From NCBI GenBank assembly GCA_003131945.1, contig PKWD01000456.1, positions 3,005 through 9,987 of the forward strand: a DNA stretch of 6,983 nucleotides, read 5' to 3'. Positions within the stretch are counted from its first letter, which is position 1, and the number at the start of each line of letters is the position of its first letter. The notes beneath the pieces are model-generated. The model made no database searches and was not told the origin of the DNA. It worked only from the letters and a program-made list of their open reading frames with translations. The stretch is from Acidimicrobiaceae bacterium. Lineage in GTDB: Bacteria > Actinomycetota > Acidimicrobiia > Acidimicrobiales > UBA8190. Positions 1 to 6,835 of the stretch are shown here, one piece after another. The translations under genes and the position numbers were made by a program.

Positions 1-173
1 CCAACCCGCTCGCCGCCATCCGTTCCGCCGCCCTCATGCTCGAGCACCTCGGTCATGCGGCGGCCGCCGACCGGGTCACCAAGGCGATCTTGACCTATGT
101 GGCCGAACAGCCCGCCGGTGCGTCGTTCCCGTCCACAGTCGCCGTGGGCGACGCCATCTCAGAAAGGCTGTAG
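1..173 (+). CDS. leuB: 3-isopropylmalate dehydrogenase, C-terminal end (partial)
   Basis: This is the last 56 codons of a gene that begins left of the window; the frame starts at base 3 and ends in TAG at 171-173. The peptide begins NPLAAIRSAALMLEHLG and ends STVAVGDAISERL. That is the closing part of the isocitrate/isopropylmalate dehydrogenase family, with an 'NP-x-A-x-x-x-S-x-x-x-M-L-x-H-L' helix and a final 'T-x-x-V-G-D-A-I' segment. The catalytic and NAD-binding parts are outside the window, so isocitrate or tartrate dehydrogenase cannot be excluded from this piece alone. The neighbours ilvE and cimA favour LeuB, which oxidises 3-isopropylmalate for leucine and, in organisms with a citramalate route, also beta-methyl-D-malate to 2-oxobutyrate. 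It lies 3 bp before ilvE, so the two are probably co-transcribed. Confidence 0.82.
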   Translation, partial: NPLAAIRSAALMLEHLGHAAAADRVTKAILTYVAEQPAGASFPSTVAVGDAISERL

Positions 174-176
174 GCC

Positions 177-1106
177 GTGCCTCTCACCGCATCGGACAAG
201 ATCTGGATCGACGGCGAGTTCGTCGACTGGGACAAGGCGCAGATCCACGTCCTCACCCACTCCCTGCACTACGGCTCCGGTGTGTTCGAAGGTATCCGTG
301 CCTACCCGACGTCGGCCGGAGTGGCCGTGTTCCGGCTGACCGAACACATCCAGCGGTTGTTCATGTCGGCCAAGGTCCTGATGATCGACATCCCGTTCAG
401 CGTCGAGCAGCTGGTGGACATCACCAAGGAGTTGGTTCGGGTGAACGCTCTCGACGAGGGCTGCTACATCAGACCCATCGTCTACCTGGGCTACGGCGAA
501 ATGGGCCTTAACCCGCTGCCCTGCCCGGTGAGCGTGGCCATCGCCGCCTGGCCCTGGGGCACCTACCTGGGGGACGAAGGAGTGGCCAACGGCATCCGCC
601 TGAAGGTGTCGTCGTGGCAGCGTCACGACCCGAACGCCGTGCCCACCGCAGCCAAGGCCACCGGCATGTACATCAACTCCTCGCTGGCCAAGGTCGAAGC
701 CCTGAAGGCGGGCTACGACGAGGCCGTTCTCCTGGCGCCCGACGGCAAGGTGTCGGAGTGCACAGGCGAGAACCTGTTCATCGTGAAGGGCGGTCGTGTG
801 TTCACCCCGCCCACCTCGGACGCCGGGGCTTTGGCCGGGATCACCCAGGCCTCGGTCACGACCATCGCCACCGATCTCGGCTACGAGGTCGTGAGCGAGT
901 CTCTCGTCCGCACCGACCTCTACACGGCTGACGAGGCATTCCTCACCGGGACGGCGGCCGAGGTGGTCCCGATCCGCGAGGTCGACGACCGGACGGTCGG
1001 TCTCGGACGACCCGGTCCCATCACCCAGCAGATCCAGCAGACCTACTTCGCCGTCGTACGCGGCGAGGTGGACCGGTACAAGGACTGGCTCGAACATGTC
1101 CGATAG
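177..1106 (+). CDS. ilvE: Branched-chain amino acid aminotransferase
   Basis: A 309-residue class IV PLP-dependent aminotransferase, full length for the family. It interconverts leucine, isoleucine and valine with their 2-oxo acids using 2-oxoglutarate/glutamate, in the cytosol. Visible motifs are HYGSGVFEGIRAY (residues 31-43), a PLP-binding lysine K160 in AAKATGMYINSSLAK, and SECTGENLF (193-201), whose E194 should contact the PLP ring nitrogen. The C-terminal TGTAAEVVPI segment is typical of IlvE. The start is GTG at 177, only 3 bp after the leuB stop, with a GAAAGG-like ribosome site about ten bases upstream. The first residues (DKIWIDGEFVDWDKAQIHV) match the usual family N-terminus, which supports this start. 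The 3' end overlaps cimA by 11 bp, indicating translational coupling. A D-amino acid aminotransferase or 4-amino-4-deoxychorismate lyase is less likely given these motifs and neighbours. Confidence 0.95.
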   Translation: MPLTASDKIWIDGEFVDWDKAQIHVLTHSLHYGSGVFEGIRAYPTSAGVAVFRLTEHIQRLFMSAKVLMIDIPFSVEQLVDITKELVRVNALDEGCYIRPIVYLGYGEMGLNPLPCPVSVAIAAWPWGTYLGDEGVANGIRLKVSSWQRHDPNAVPTAAKATGMYINSSLAKVEALKAGYDEAVLLAPDGKVSECTGENLFIVKGGRVFTPPTSDAGALAGITQASVTTIATDLGYEVVSESLVRTDLYTADEAFLTGTAAEVVPIREVDDRTVGLGRPGPITQQIQQTYFAVVRGEVDRYKDWLEHVR

Positions 1107-2790
1107 CGCAGCGGGGGCCGGACGCCCGGGCCACGATCACCACGCCACCAGCCACGCCTTCGACCTTCCCGTCCTGCCCGAGGCGGTGGACATCTTCGAC
1201 ACGACACTGCGAGACGGATCTCAGCAGGAGGGACTGTCGCTCACGGTGGACGACAAGCTGCGTGTGGCCGAGCAGCTCGATCACCTCGGTGTCACCTTCA
1301 TCGAGGGCGGGTGGCCGGGAGCCAACCCCAAGGACGAGGAATTCTTCGCCCGGGCCCCGGCCGAGCTGCGCCTGTCGACCGCCACGCTGGTGGCCTTCGG
1401 GTCGACACGACGCCCGGGGGTGAGGCCCGAGGACGACGAGGTGCTGCGCCACCTGGTGAAGGCCAACACCGAGGCCGTCTGCATCGTGGCCAAGGCGTCC
1501 GAAATGCATGTGACCGATGCCCTGCGCACCACGCTCGACGAGGCCGTCTCCATGGCGTCCGAGTCGGTCACATTCCTGCGCGAACACGGGCTCAGGGTGT
1601 TCTTCGACGCCGAGCACTTCTTCGACGGCTACCGGGACAATCCCGAGTTCAGTGTGCGCGTCCTGCGGGCGGCCGAGGAGGCCGGTGTCGAAGCCTTGGT
1701 GCTGTGCGACACGAACGGTGGGACGATGCCCCACGACGTCGAGCGGATCGTCGCCGGCATCGTGTCCGATTTCGAGTGCCAGATCGGCATCCACTTCCAC
1801 AACGACTCCGGCTGCGCCGTGGCCAACTCGATCGCCGCTGTCCGGGCCGGGGCCACCCATGTCCAAGGGTGCATCAACGGATACGGGGAGCGCACCGGTA
1901 ACGCCGATCTCTCGGCTGCCATCCCGAACCTGTCCCTGAAGCTCAACATCCGCACCATCCCCGCCGATCGCCTCGAGCGCCTAACGCCCGTGTCCCACCA
2001 CATCGCCGAATTGGTGAACGTGGCCCCCAACCCCCAGCAGCCCTACGTCGGTGTCGCTGCCTTCGCCCACAAGGCCGGTCTCCACACGAGCGCCATCGCC
2101 CGGCGTCGTGACGCCTATGAGCATGTGCCGCCGGACACGGTCGGCAACGGCACCCGCTTCGTCGTGTCGGAGTTGGCCGGCCGATCCACGCTGGCCCTCA
2201 AGGCGCAAGAGCTCGGCCTCGAGCTCGACTCCGACGTGCTCTCGGGGGTTCTCGACACCTTGAAGTCCCTCGAGCACCGGGGTTACCACTTCGAGGTGGC
2301 CGACGGATCTCTCGAGCTGCTGCTTCGTCGGGCGTCCGGATGGGAGCCCGACTTCTTCGAGCTCGAGTCGTTCCGCGTCATCGCCGACCACACCGACAAC
2401 TCGTCCCACAACGGCCGGCATCTGACGGAGGCGACCGTGAAGGTCCGCGTCCACGACGCCCGGGTGGTGGCCACCGCCGAGGGCAATGGACCGGTCAATG
2501 CCCTCGACTCGGCTCTGCGTCAGGCCATCGGCTCGTCCTATCCGGTGCTCGCCGGCATTCATCTCGTCGACTACCGGGTCCGCGTTCTCGACACCGGCCG
2601 GGGAACCGGCGCCGTGACGCGGGTCCTCATCGACACCACCGACGGCGAGGTCGTCTGGACGACGATCGGCGTGTCGGAGAACATCATCGAAGCCTCCTGG
2701 CAGGCCCTGTTCGACTCGATCGTCTACGGTCTCGTCCACGCCGGTAAGAGCGGCACTGGCCCCGAGGAAGCGGGCCCGGAGGAAAGATGA
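1096..2790 (+). CDS. cimA: (R)-citramalate synthase (CimA / LeuA-like type)
   Basis: A 564-residue Claisen-condensing enzyme of the HMGL-like/LeuA superfamily. CimA joins acetyl-CoA and pyruvate to make (R)-citramalate, the first step of threonine-independent isoleucine synthesis. The N-terminal TIM barrel carries DTTLRDGSQQEG (35-46) with the metal-ligand D40, the FIEGGWPGANPKD segment (68-80) that I associate with the CimA-type subgroup (TIGR00977), H233/H235 of HFHND, and GCINGYGERTGN (C259, N261). A linker and a LeuA-type C-terminal dimer/allosteric domain (roughly 425-550) follow; in relatives this domain binds the end product, so isoleucine feedback is plausible. ATG 1096 lies inside ilvE with AAGGA about 11 bp upstream. 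It gives a 30-residue lead before the barrel, including GHDHHATSH; GTG 1186 is an alternative start that would remove it. 2-isopropylmalate synthase is the main alternative identity, but the GGWPG segment argues for CimA. Confidence 0.92.
   Translation: MSDSAAGAGRPGHDHHATSHAFDLPVLPEAVDIFDTTLRDGSQQEGLSLTVDDKLRVAEQLDHLGVTFIEGGWPGANPKDEEFFARAPAELRLSTATLVAFGSTRRPGVRPEDDEVLRHLVKANTEAVCIVAKASEMHVTDALRTTLDEAVSMASESVTFLREHGLRVFFDAEHFFDGYRDNPEFSVRVLRAAEEAGVEALVLCDTNGGTMPHDVERIVAGIVSDFECQIGIHFHNDSGCAVANSIAAVRAGATHVQGCINGYGERTGNADLSAAIPNLSLKLNIRTIPADRLERLTPVSHHIAELVNVAPNPQQPYVGVAAFAHKAGLHTSAIARRRDAYEHVPPDTVGNGTRFVVSELAGRSTLALKAQELGLELDSDVLSGVLDTLKSLEHRGYHFEVADGSLELLLRRASGWEPDFFELESFRVIADHTDNSSHNGRHLTEATVKVRVHDARVVATAEGNGPVNALDSALRQAIGSSYPVLAGIHLVDYRVRVLDTGRGTGAVTRVLIDTTDGEVVWTTIGVSENIIEASWQALFDSIVYGLVHAGKSGTGPEEAGPEER
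2778..2784 (+). promoter_or_regulatory. Strong ribosome binding site for the hypothetical gene
   Basis: GGAGGAA sits just before ATG 2787, within the last codons of cimA. It is the clearest Shine-Dalgarno sequence in the window, although its spacing is short. It fixes the start of the downstream gene at the ATGA overlap with the cimA stop. Confidence 0.6.
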
Positions 2791-3302
2791 CACAGCCCAG
2801 CTATGTGCCTATCGGCGAGGCGGACCAGGTCCGTCCGTCCTACCGGTTGCGTACCCCGGCCGATTGGCGCCAAAACCGTGTGGCTGAGCTCCTCACGCCG
2901 GAGCACCCGCGGGGCCGCGATCTCGGCGTCCCCGGTCCCGATCAGGGCTACGCCCTCCTGGTGGCCCACGAATTGTTCGCCGACCGTCTCGGGCTGAGTC
3001 CGGGAATAACGGCCGAGGACGCTCTCGTCGGTTGCGCCGCCGTGGCCAGTTCCCGGGCTGCGCTGTTCGGTCGGGCTCCGGTCGGTAAGGACGTCGAGCT
3101 GGCTCTCGTTCTGTTCGGGTTCCTCGGCGACGCTCCGCCCGAACTCGTGGCCTGGCGGGCCCCTCTCTTCCAGGCCGCTGCCCACCACTACCGGCAGCAG
3201 CGCCGGATCGTCGAGTCCGTCCCGGAATCGACCCTCCGTCTCACCCCCGACCAGGTGCGGGCTTCGTTGAAGGACTGGCGCACCCTCCTCCTCACCGGCT
3301 GA
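2787..3302 (+). CDS. Conserved-looking hypothetical protein coupled to cimA
   Basis: A 171-residue protein that I cannot assign to a named family. It starts at ATG in a 4-bp ATGA overlap with the cimA stop, behind a good ribosome site. This arrangement and the high G/C third-position use argue that it is a real gene. No signal peptide, transmembrane span or cysteine cluster is visible; it looks soluble and mostly helical. The N-terminal part has RPSYRLRTPADWR (16-28) and a glycine/proline-rich GVPGPDQGYALLVAHE stretch (47-62). The middle has SRAALFGRAPVGKD (89-102) followed by a short hydrophobic helix, ELALVLFGFLG (104-114). The C-terminal third is charged and helical (HHYRQQRRIVE). The gene lies between cimA and an epoxide hydrolase-like gene. 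Coupling suggests it is made together with CimA, but no enzymatic motif supports a specific role. Confidence 0.8.
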   Translation: MTQPSYVPIGEADQVRPSYRLRTPADWRQNRVAELLTPEHPRGRDLGVPGPDQGYALLVAHELFADRLGLSPGITAEDALVGCAAVASSRAALFGRAPVGKDVELALVLFGFLGDAPPELVAWRAPLFQAAAHHYRQQRRIVESVPESTLRLTPDQVRASLKDWRTLLLTG

Positions 3303-3318
3303 TCCCCCCGACACGCCG

Positions 3319-4176
3319 ATGGAGCGCTTCGACGTCGTCGCCAACGGCCTTACCTTCTCCGCCATGGCCGAGGGGCCGGCCGATGGCCGCCCCGTCGTTT
3401 TCCTCCACGGCTTCCCTCAGACATCGTGGTCGTGGCACCGCCAGATCGATGCCGCCGCCGCCGACGGATACCGCGCCTTCGCCTTCGACCAGCGCGGCTA
3501 TTCGAGCGGAGCTCGACCTCCGCACGTCGAGGATTACCGTATCGATGCACTGGTGGCCGACGTCCTCGCCGTGGCCGACACCCAGGGTATGGACCGTTTC
3601 GACCTTGTCGGCCACGACTGGGGTGCCATGGTGGCCTGGGTCCTCGCCGCCCGTCACCCGGAGCGGATCCGGACGCTCACGGCCGTCTCCGTCCCGCACC
3701 CGGCCGCCTTCGGGGCCGCCCTCGGGGGGGGCGATCCCGACCAGGCCGAGCGCTCCTCGTACATCGGGGTCTTTCGCCAGGAGGGCGTGGCAGAACGGGC
3801 GCTGTTGGGCGAGGACGAGTCCGGAGACGGACTGCGCGCCATGTTCGTCGCGTCCGGGTTGGCCGCCGACGCCGCAGAGATCGGCGTCTTCGTGGCCGCC
3901 ATGCTCGAGCCCGGTGCTCTCACCGCCGCTCTCAACTGGTACCGGGCCATGTCGGCCGACGCCGTCGGGGACGTGGGCAAGATCTCCGTGCCCACGTTGT
4001 ACGTGTGGTCGACGCAAGACATCGCCCTCGGTCGCCAGGCGGCCGAGGCCACCGCCCAGTGGGTGAGCGGGCCTTACCGGTTCGAGATTCTGGAGGGCGT
4101 GAGCCACTGGATTCCCGAGGCTGCGCCTCAGGACCTGAATCGACTGCTCCTCGAGCATCTCGGCTCGTCGCAGTAG
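3319..4176 (+). CDS. Alpha/beta hydrolase, epoxide hydrolase type
   Basis: A 285-residue alpha/beta-hydrolase-fold protein. Oxyanion-hole motif HGFPQ is at 30-34, and the nucleophile elbow GHDWGA (98-103) puts an aspartate, D100, as nucleophile. The charge-relay acid is probably D234 (STQDIALG) and the catalytic base H263 (GVSHWIPE). Two cap tyrosines line up with the epoxide-activating pair of soluble epoxide hydrolases: Y148 in SSYIGVFRQEGVAE and Y208 in LNWYRAM. This set predicts hydrolysis of an epoxide to a diol through a covalent ester. Haloalkane and fluoroacetate dehalogenases share the Asp-His-Asp frame but use other halide-binding residues, so they are less likely. ATG 3319 fits the family N-terminus (VVANGLTFSAMAEG) but has no obvious ribosome site. 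The gene follows the hypothetical gene by 16 bp, so it may be read with the operon. The substrate is unknown. Confidence 0.85.
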   Translation: MERFDVVANGLTFSAMAEGPADGRPVVFLHGFPQTSWSWHRQIDAAAADGYRAFAFDQRGYSSGARPPHVEDYRIDALVADVLAVADTQGMDRFDLVGHDWGAMVAWVLAARHPERIRTLTAVSVPHPAAFGAALGGGDPDQAERSSYIGVFRQEGVAERALLGEDESGDGLRAMFVASGLAADAAEIGVFVAAMLEPGALTAALNWYRAMSADAVGDVGKISVPTLYVWSTQDIALGRQAAEATAQWVSGPYRFEILEGVSHWIPEAAPQDLNRLLLEHLGSSQ

Positions 4177-4307
4177 TTCCCGCTAAGTCGGCGACGTCGA
4201 GCTCGAGCCGTCGGGCGGCATCGCGCCGGCGTGGGCGACAACACGCTTGCGGCGGCCGGCGGATCCGTGGTTCGTGCCGCGGCCCGCAGAGGTGGGAAAC
4301 TGCGGTC
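4177..4307 (+). other. Intergenic gap before the acyl-CoA dehydrogenase gene
   Basis: This 131-bp gap is the first sizeable break on the + strand and could hold a promoter for the downstream gene. I see no convincing -10/-35 pair. It contains a 10-bp palindrome TCGAGCTCGA (4197-4206) and a 7-bp inverted repeat CGCCGGC/GCCGGCG (4224-4230 and 4255-4261, 24-nt loop) without a following T run. Either could arise by chance in DNA this rich in G+C. Confidence 0.3.
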
Positions 4308-5459
4308 ATGGAATCTCCGTCATTCGCACTGACCGACATCCACAAGGAGTTCCGGGCCGCCGTCCGGCAGTTGGCCGAGGCGCGTATCGCTCCCCACGCA
4401 GCCGCTGTTGACCGGGACGCATCGTACCCGTGGGACGGCTTCAAGGCCTGTGTCGACATGGAGCTCCCTACTCTCGGCATCCCCGCCGAATACGGAGGGG
4501 CGGGAGCGGACCATGTCACCCAGGCCATCATGGTCGAGGAGCTGGCGCGAGCTTGTGCGTCGACGAGCGTCACCCTCTTGATCTCCAAGCTCAGCATGAT
4601 CCCCGTGATGAACTGGGGATCGGAGGAGCTGAAGCGGCGGTATCTCCCGCCGGTGGCGTCCGGAGAGGCGCAGGGCAGTTACTGCCTGTCCGAGGCGGAT
4701 GCCGGTAGCGACGTTGCCGCCATGCGGTGCCGGGCCGTGCGCGACGGCGACCACTATGTCCTGTCGGGAACCAAATACTGGATCACCAACGCCGGCGTCT
4801 CCGACACGTACACGGTCTTCGCCAAGACGGACCCCGACCGTGGCCACCGGGGCATCAGTTGCTTCATCGTCGAGGCGAACTGGGGCGTCAAGGTGGCCAA
4901 GCTCGAGCACAAGATGGGACTGCGCGGGAGTCCGACCGGTGAGGTGGTCTTCGACGACGTGCGCGTGCCGGCATCGAATCTCGTTGGCGAAGAGGGTCAG
5001 GGCTTCACGATCGCCATGCACACCCTCGATCGCAGCCGCCCGACGATCGGAGCCCAGGCCGTCGGGATCGCCCAGTGCGCCATCGACCACGCTTCGACGT
5101 ACATGAAGCAACGCCAAGCATTTGGCCAGCCCATCGCCGACTTCCAGGGGCTGCGGTTCATGCTGGCCGACATGGCCATGAGGACCGAGGCGGCGCGCAC
5201 CCTCGTCTACCGGGCCTGTTCGATTGTCGATGCCGGTGACCCCGACGGGGACCTGTCCATGATCGGAGCCATGGCGAAGTGCTTCGCCTCCGATACCGCC
5301 ATGGCCGTGGCCACTGACGCCGTGCAACTGCTTGGCGGCTACGGCTACACCAACGACTTCCCCGTGGAACGACTCATGCGCGACGCCAAGATCACCCAGA
5401 TATACGAAGGCACCAACCAGATTCAGCGGGTCGTGATGGCAAAGAAGCTGCTTGGATAG
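4308..5459 (+). CDS. Acyl-CoA dehydrogenase, short-chain type
   Basis: A 383-residue FAD-dependent acyl-CoA dehydrogenase, normal length for the family. It introduces a trans-2,3 double bond in an acyl-CoA and passes electrons to electron-transfer flavoprotein. The order is an N-terminal helical domain (about 1-120), a beta domain with signature CLSEADAGSDVAA (126-138, FAD/substrate contact) and the KYWITNAG segment, and a C-terminal helical domain with QRQAFGQPI and the second signature QLLGGYGYTNDFPVERLMRD. Catalytic base E367 lies in QIYEGTNQIQR, the position used by short-chain, medium-chain and branched-chain members but not by isovaleryl-CoA dehydrogenase, whose glutamate is elsewhere. 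The frame stays open far upstream through the hydrolase gene, but family alignment starts at ATG 4308 (MESPSFALTDIHKEFR), so that extension is not coding. The ribosome site (AGAGGTGGG, 4288-4296) is weak. The substrate is probably a short or short-branched acyl-CoA, by inference only. Confidence 0.95.
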   Translation: MESPSFALTDIHKEFRAAVRQLAEARIAPHAAAVDRDASYPWDGFKACVDMELPTLGIPAEYGGAGADHVTQAIMVEELARACASTSVTLLISKLSMIPVMNWGSEELKRRYLPPVASGEAQGSYCLSEADAGSDVAAMRCRAVRDGDHYVLSGTKYWITNAGVSDTYTVFAKTDPDRGHRGISCFIVEANWGVKVAKLEHKMGLRGSPTGEVVFDDVRVPASNLVGEEGQGFTIAMHTLDRSRPTIGAQAVGIAQCAIDHASTYMKQRQAFGQPIADFQGLRFMLADMAMRTEAARTLVYRACSIVDAGDPDGDLSMIGAMAKCFASDTAMAVATDAVQLLGGYGYTNDFPVERLMRDAKITQIYEGTNQIQRVVMAKKLLG

Positions 5460-5983
5460 AACATTCTCGATGGGTCGAGGGTGGCCGGTGCCCACGGTTC
5501 TGCGGATCCATCCCTACTCCGTCCCTATTTCGCACCTCGATGAGCCGTGACCGATCGGTGACCCGGCATCGCAGATGTTGAGGTTGGGGTTTGAGGCGGC
5601 CACTGTGCCTGGGTCGAGTGAGCGATATACCGCTTGGCCGCATATCGGGATTGTCCCGTGACTGCGCTCCGCAAGCCGGCAGGTCCGACCGGGCCGGGTG
5701 GGTCGGAAGGCCGAGCCTTGGCCGTTGTTTTGCGCTCCGCCCGTTCAGACCAGATCGCCGAATACGGTGCTGTTGACCTGCCGCCCCGGGTCGTCCTGGC
5801 AGGATTTCTGTGATCCGAGGACCCCTGCGGTCAGGGAAGCTATTGCGCCCGGTCACCGTGGCGATCCCGGATGGACTGAGGTCGCCTTGGACAGTCTGTC
5901 GGGAGGCGAGGAACTGGTCGACGTGTCGCCCTTCCATGCCCGTAGCAACACAGGGTGATACCGACTGCCAAGAACGGATTCGC
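5460..5983. other. Gene-poor convergent intergenic region with many short inverted repeats
   Basis: These 524 bp lie between the convergent 3' ends of the acyl-CoA dehydrogenase and methyltransferase genes. No frame gives a protein I recognise. No tRNA-like T-loop or CRISPR spacing is present. The stretch contains several short inverted repeats: CGATAT/ATATCG (5623-5628, 5642-5647), CGGGA/TCCCG (5646-5658), TCCGACC/GGTCGGA (5684-5707), AAGGC/GCCTT (5707-5719) and CCTGCC/GGCAGG (5777-5803). A + strand reading frame ending at about 5958 (…ALDSLSGGEELVDVSPFHAR…) has fairly GC-rich third positions in its last 30 codons and might be a relic, but I cannot name it. Confidence 0.5.
5684..5731 (+). 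terminator. Possible transcription terminator of the dehydrogenase transcript
   Basis: Two adjacent hairpins, TCCGACC/GGTCGGA (7-bp stem, 10-nt loop) and AAGGC/GCCTT (5-bp stem, 3-nt loop), are followed by a T-rich stretch TTGTTTT (5725-5731), the only short T-rich run of this kind I noticed after the stop codon. The distance from the stop (about 225 bp) and the interrupted T run make this a weak candidate. The CCTGCC/GGCAGG repeat at 5777-5803 could serve the opposite strand. Confidence 0.3.
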
Positions 5984-6835
5984 TCACAAGCGCAGGCCAA
6001 CCACCAGTGTCTTGTGTTCGTTGACCGCATCGACAGGAAGGCCGCACTCACTTGGGACCAAAGAGCGTGCTGCTTCCCGCAGGCTCGTCTCCTCGATCGT
6101 GTCCCAACCCGATCCAGCGACGAGTTGCACGGCCTCGGGCCGGTTGATCGTCAACCTGAACGTCTCACCGCTGCCGAAACGAGCCAGGCGCTGGAGCTGA
6201 TTCTGCCGGTGATTTAGAGACGTCCCAGCACCACGGGGCGGATAGAAGTCCACTGCGAGCCGACTACCCACCCCACTTGATTTCGCAAGCCCACCAAGCT
6301 GGTCCCTCACGATCTTCTCGTCGAGGTACATCGTGACGCCTTCGACGACGAAGAGCACTGGCTGCGATGTGTCGAGTCCATGTTCGACGAGAGCCTCCCC
6401 AGCGCCCTGAGTTGTCAGGTCGGCTGCAACGTAGAGGGGCCCCGGACGAGGTGCCCGCCGTGCCTTTTCCTGCTGCGTCGCTCCCTGATCCAACTCGAAG
6501 AACTGCACGCCCTCGCGGCGAAATCGCCACGCTCGACTGTCGTATCCTGCCCCGATCACCGCGATCTGCGTGATATCCGCCTCCAGCGCCTCGGTCACCT
6601 GGGCGTCGAACCACAGGACACGAGCCGCAAGCCCCGCCAAGGTCACCGACCGCGCCAGCACTCGGGTCGGAAGGTGCTGCACGACGTTCACGGTCGCCAC
6701 CATCGAAGGAGTGAGCATCCTTCGAGCGAAGGGATCGGCCAGCACGCCCATGTCGTTCAACAGTGCTCGCTCAGCAGCCACACCTTGTGCCGTTCTCGAT
6801 CGCTGGGTGCCGCCCACCAAAGGAGTATGGCGCAA
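5984..6835 (-). CDS. Class I SAM-dependent methyltransferase (PF04072 / TIGR00027-like)
   Basis: A 283-residue protein of the leucine-carboxyl/polyketide O-methyltransferase-like family, common in several paralogues in actinobacteria. It should transfer a methyl group from S-adenosylmethionine; the acceptor is not known. Seen: SRTAQGVAAERALL…LADPFARRML (13-41), the family's usual N-terminal pattern; SAM-binding VIGAGYDSRAWRF (93-105); FFELDQ (112-117) with acidic residues expected to hold the ribose; D139 in AADL; and VVEGVTMYL (163-171). The C-terminus VNEHKTLVVGLRL is intact. The start is uncertain: position 6835 is TTG, with only GAGG directly next to it, and GTG (V7) is an alternative. 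The frame has no stop upstream as far as the window edge. Its third codon positions are clearly less GC-rich than those of the left-hand genes, with many codons such as CGA, ACA, AGT, AAT and TCA. This is consistent with, but does not prove, a separate origin. It is transcribed toward the dehydrogenase gene. Confidence 0.85.
   Translation of the reverse strand: MRHTPLVGGTQRSRTAQGVAAERALLNDMGVLADPFARRMLTPSMVATVNVVQHLPTRVLARSVTLAGLAARVLWFDAQVTEALEADITQIAVIGAGYDSRAWRFRREGVQFFELDQGATQQEKARRAPRPGPLYVAADLTTQGAGEALVEHGLDTSQPVLFVVEGVTMYLDEKIVRDQLGGLAKSSGVGSRLAVDFYPPRGAGTSLNHRQNQLQRLARFGSGETFRLTINRPEAVQLVAGSGWDTIEETSLREAARSLVPSECGLPVDAVNEHKTLVVGLRL

Noticed and set aside
3426..4307. Possible N-terminal fusion of about 294 residues on the acyl-CoA dehydrogenase
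   Set aside because: The frame is open, but it runs through the alpha/beta hydrolase gene in another frame and its translation is arginine-rich low-complexity sequence. Family homology begins exactly at ATG 4308.
4683..4721. Alanine (A130) where many acyl-CoA dehydrogenases have proline in the first signature (SEADAGSD instead of SEPDAGSD)
   Set aside because: The family pattern allows any residue at that position and the rest of the signature and catalytic glutamate are intact, so no loss of function is implied.
4320..5495. Long minus-strand open frame (391 codons) opposite the acyl-CoA dehydrogenase
   Set aside because: It is the antisense shadow of a clearly conserved gene; its translation is rich in H, R, G and D with no recognisable domain, as expected for GC-rich antisense frames. 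The same applies to minus-strand frames at 159-1097, 1021-1866, 1981-2793, 2724-3365 and 3292-4158.
5392..6051. Minus-strand open frame of 219 codons across the convergent intergenic region
   Set aside because: It overlaps the 3' ends of two well-supported genes, has a scattered composition rich in R, S and P, and shows no recognisable motif or ribosome site.
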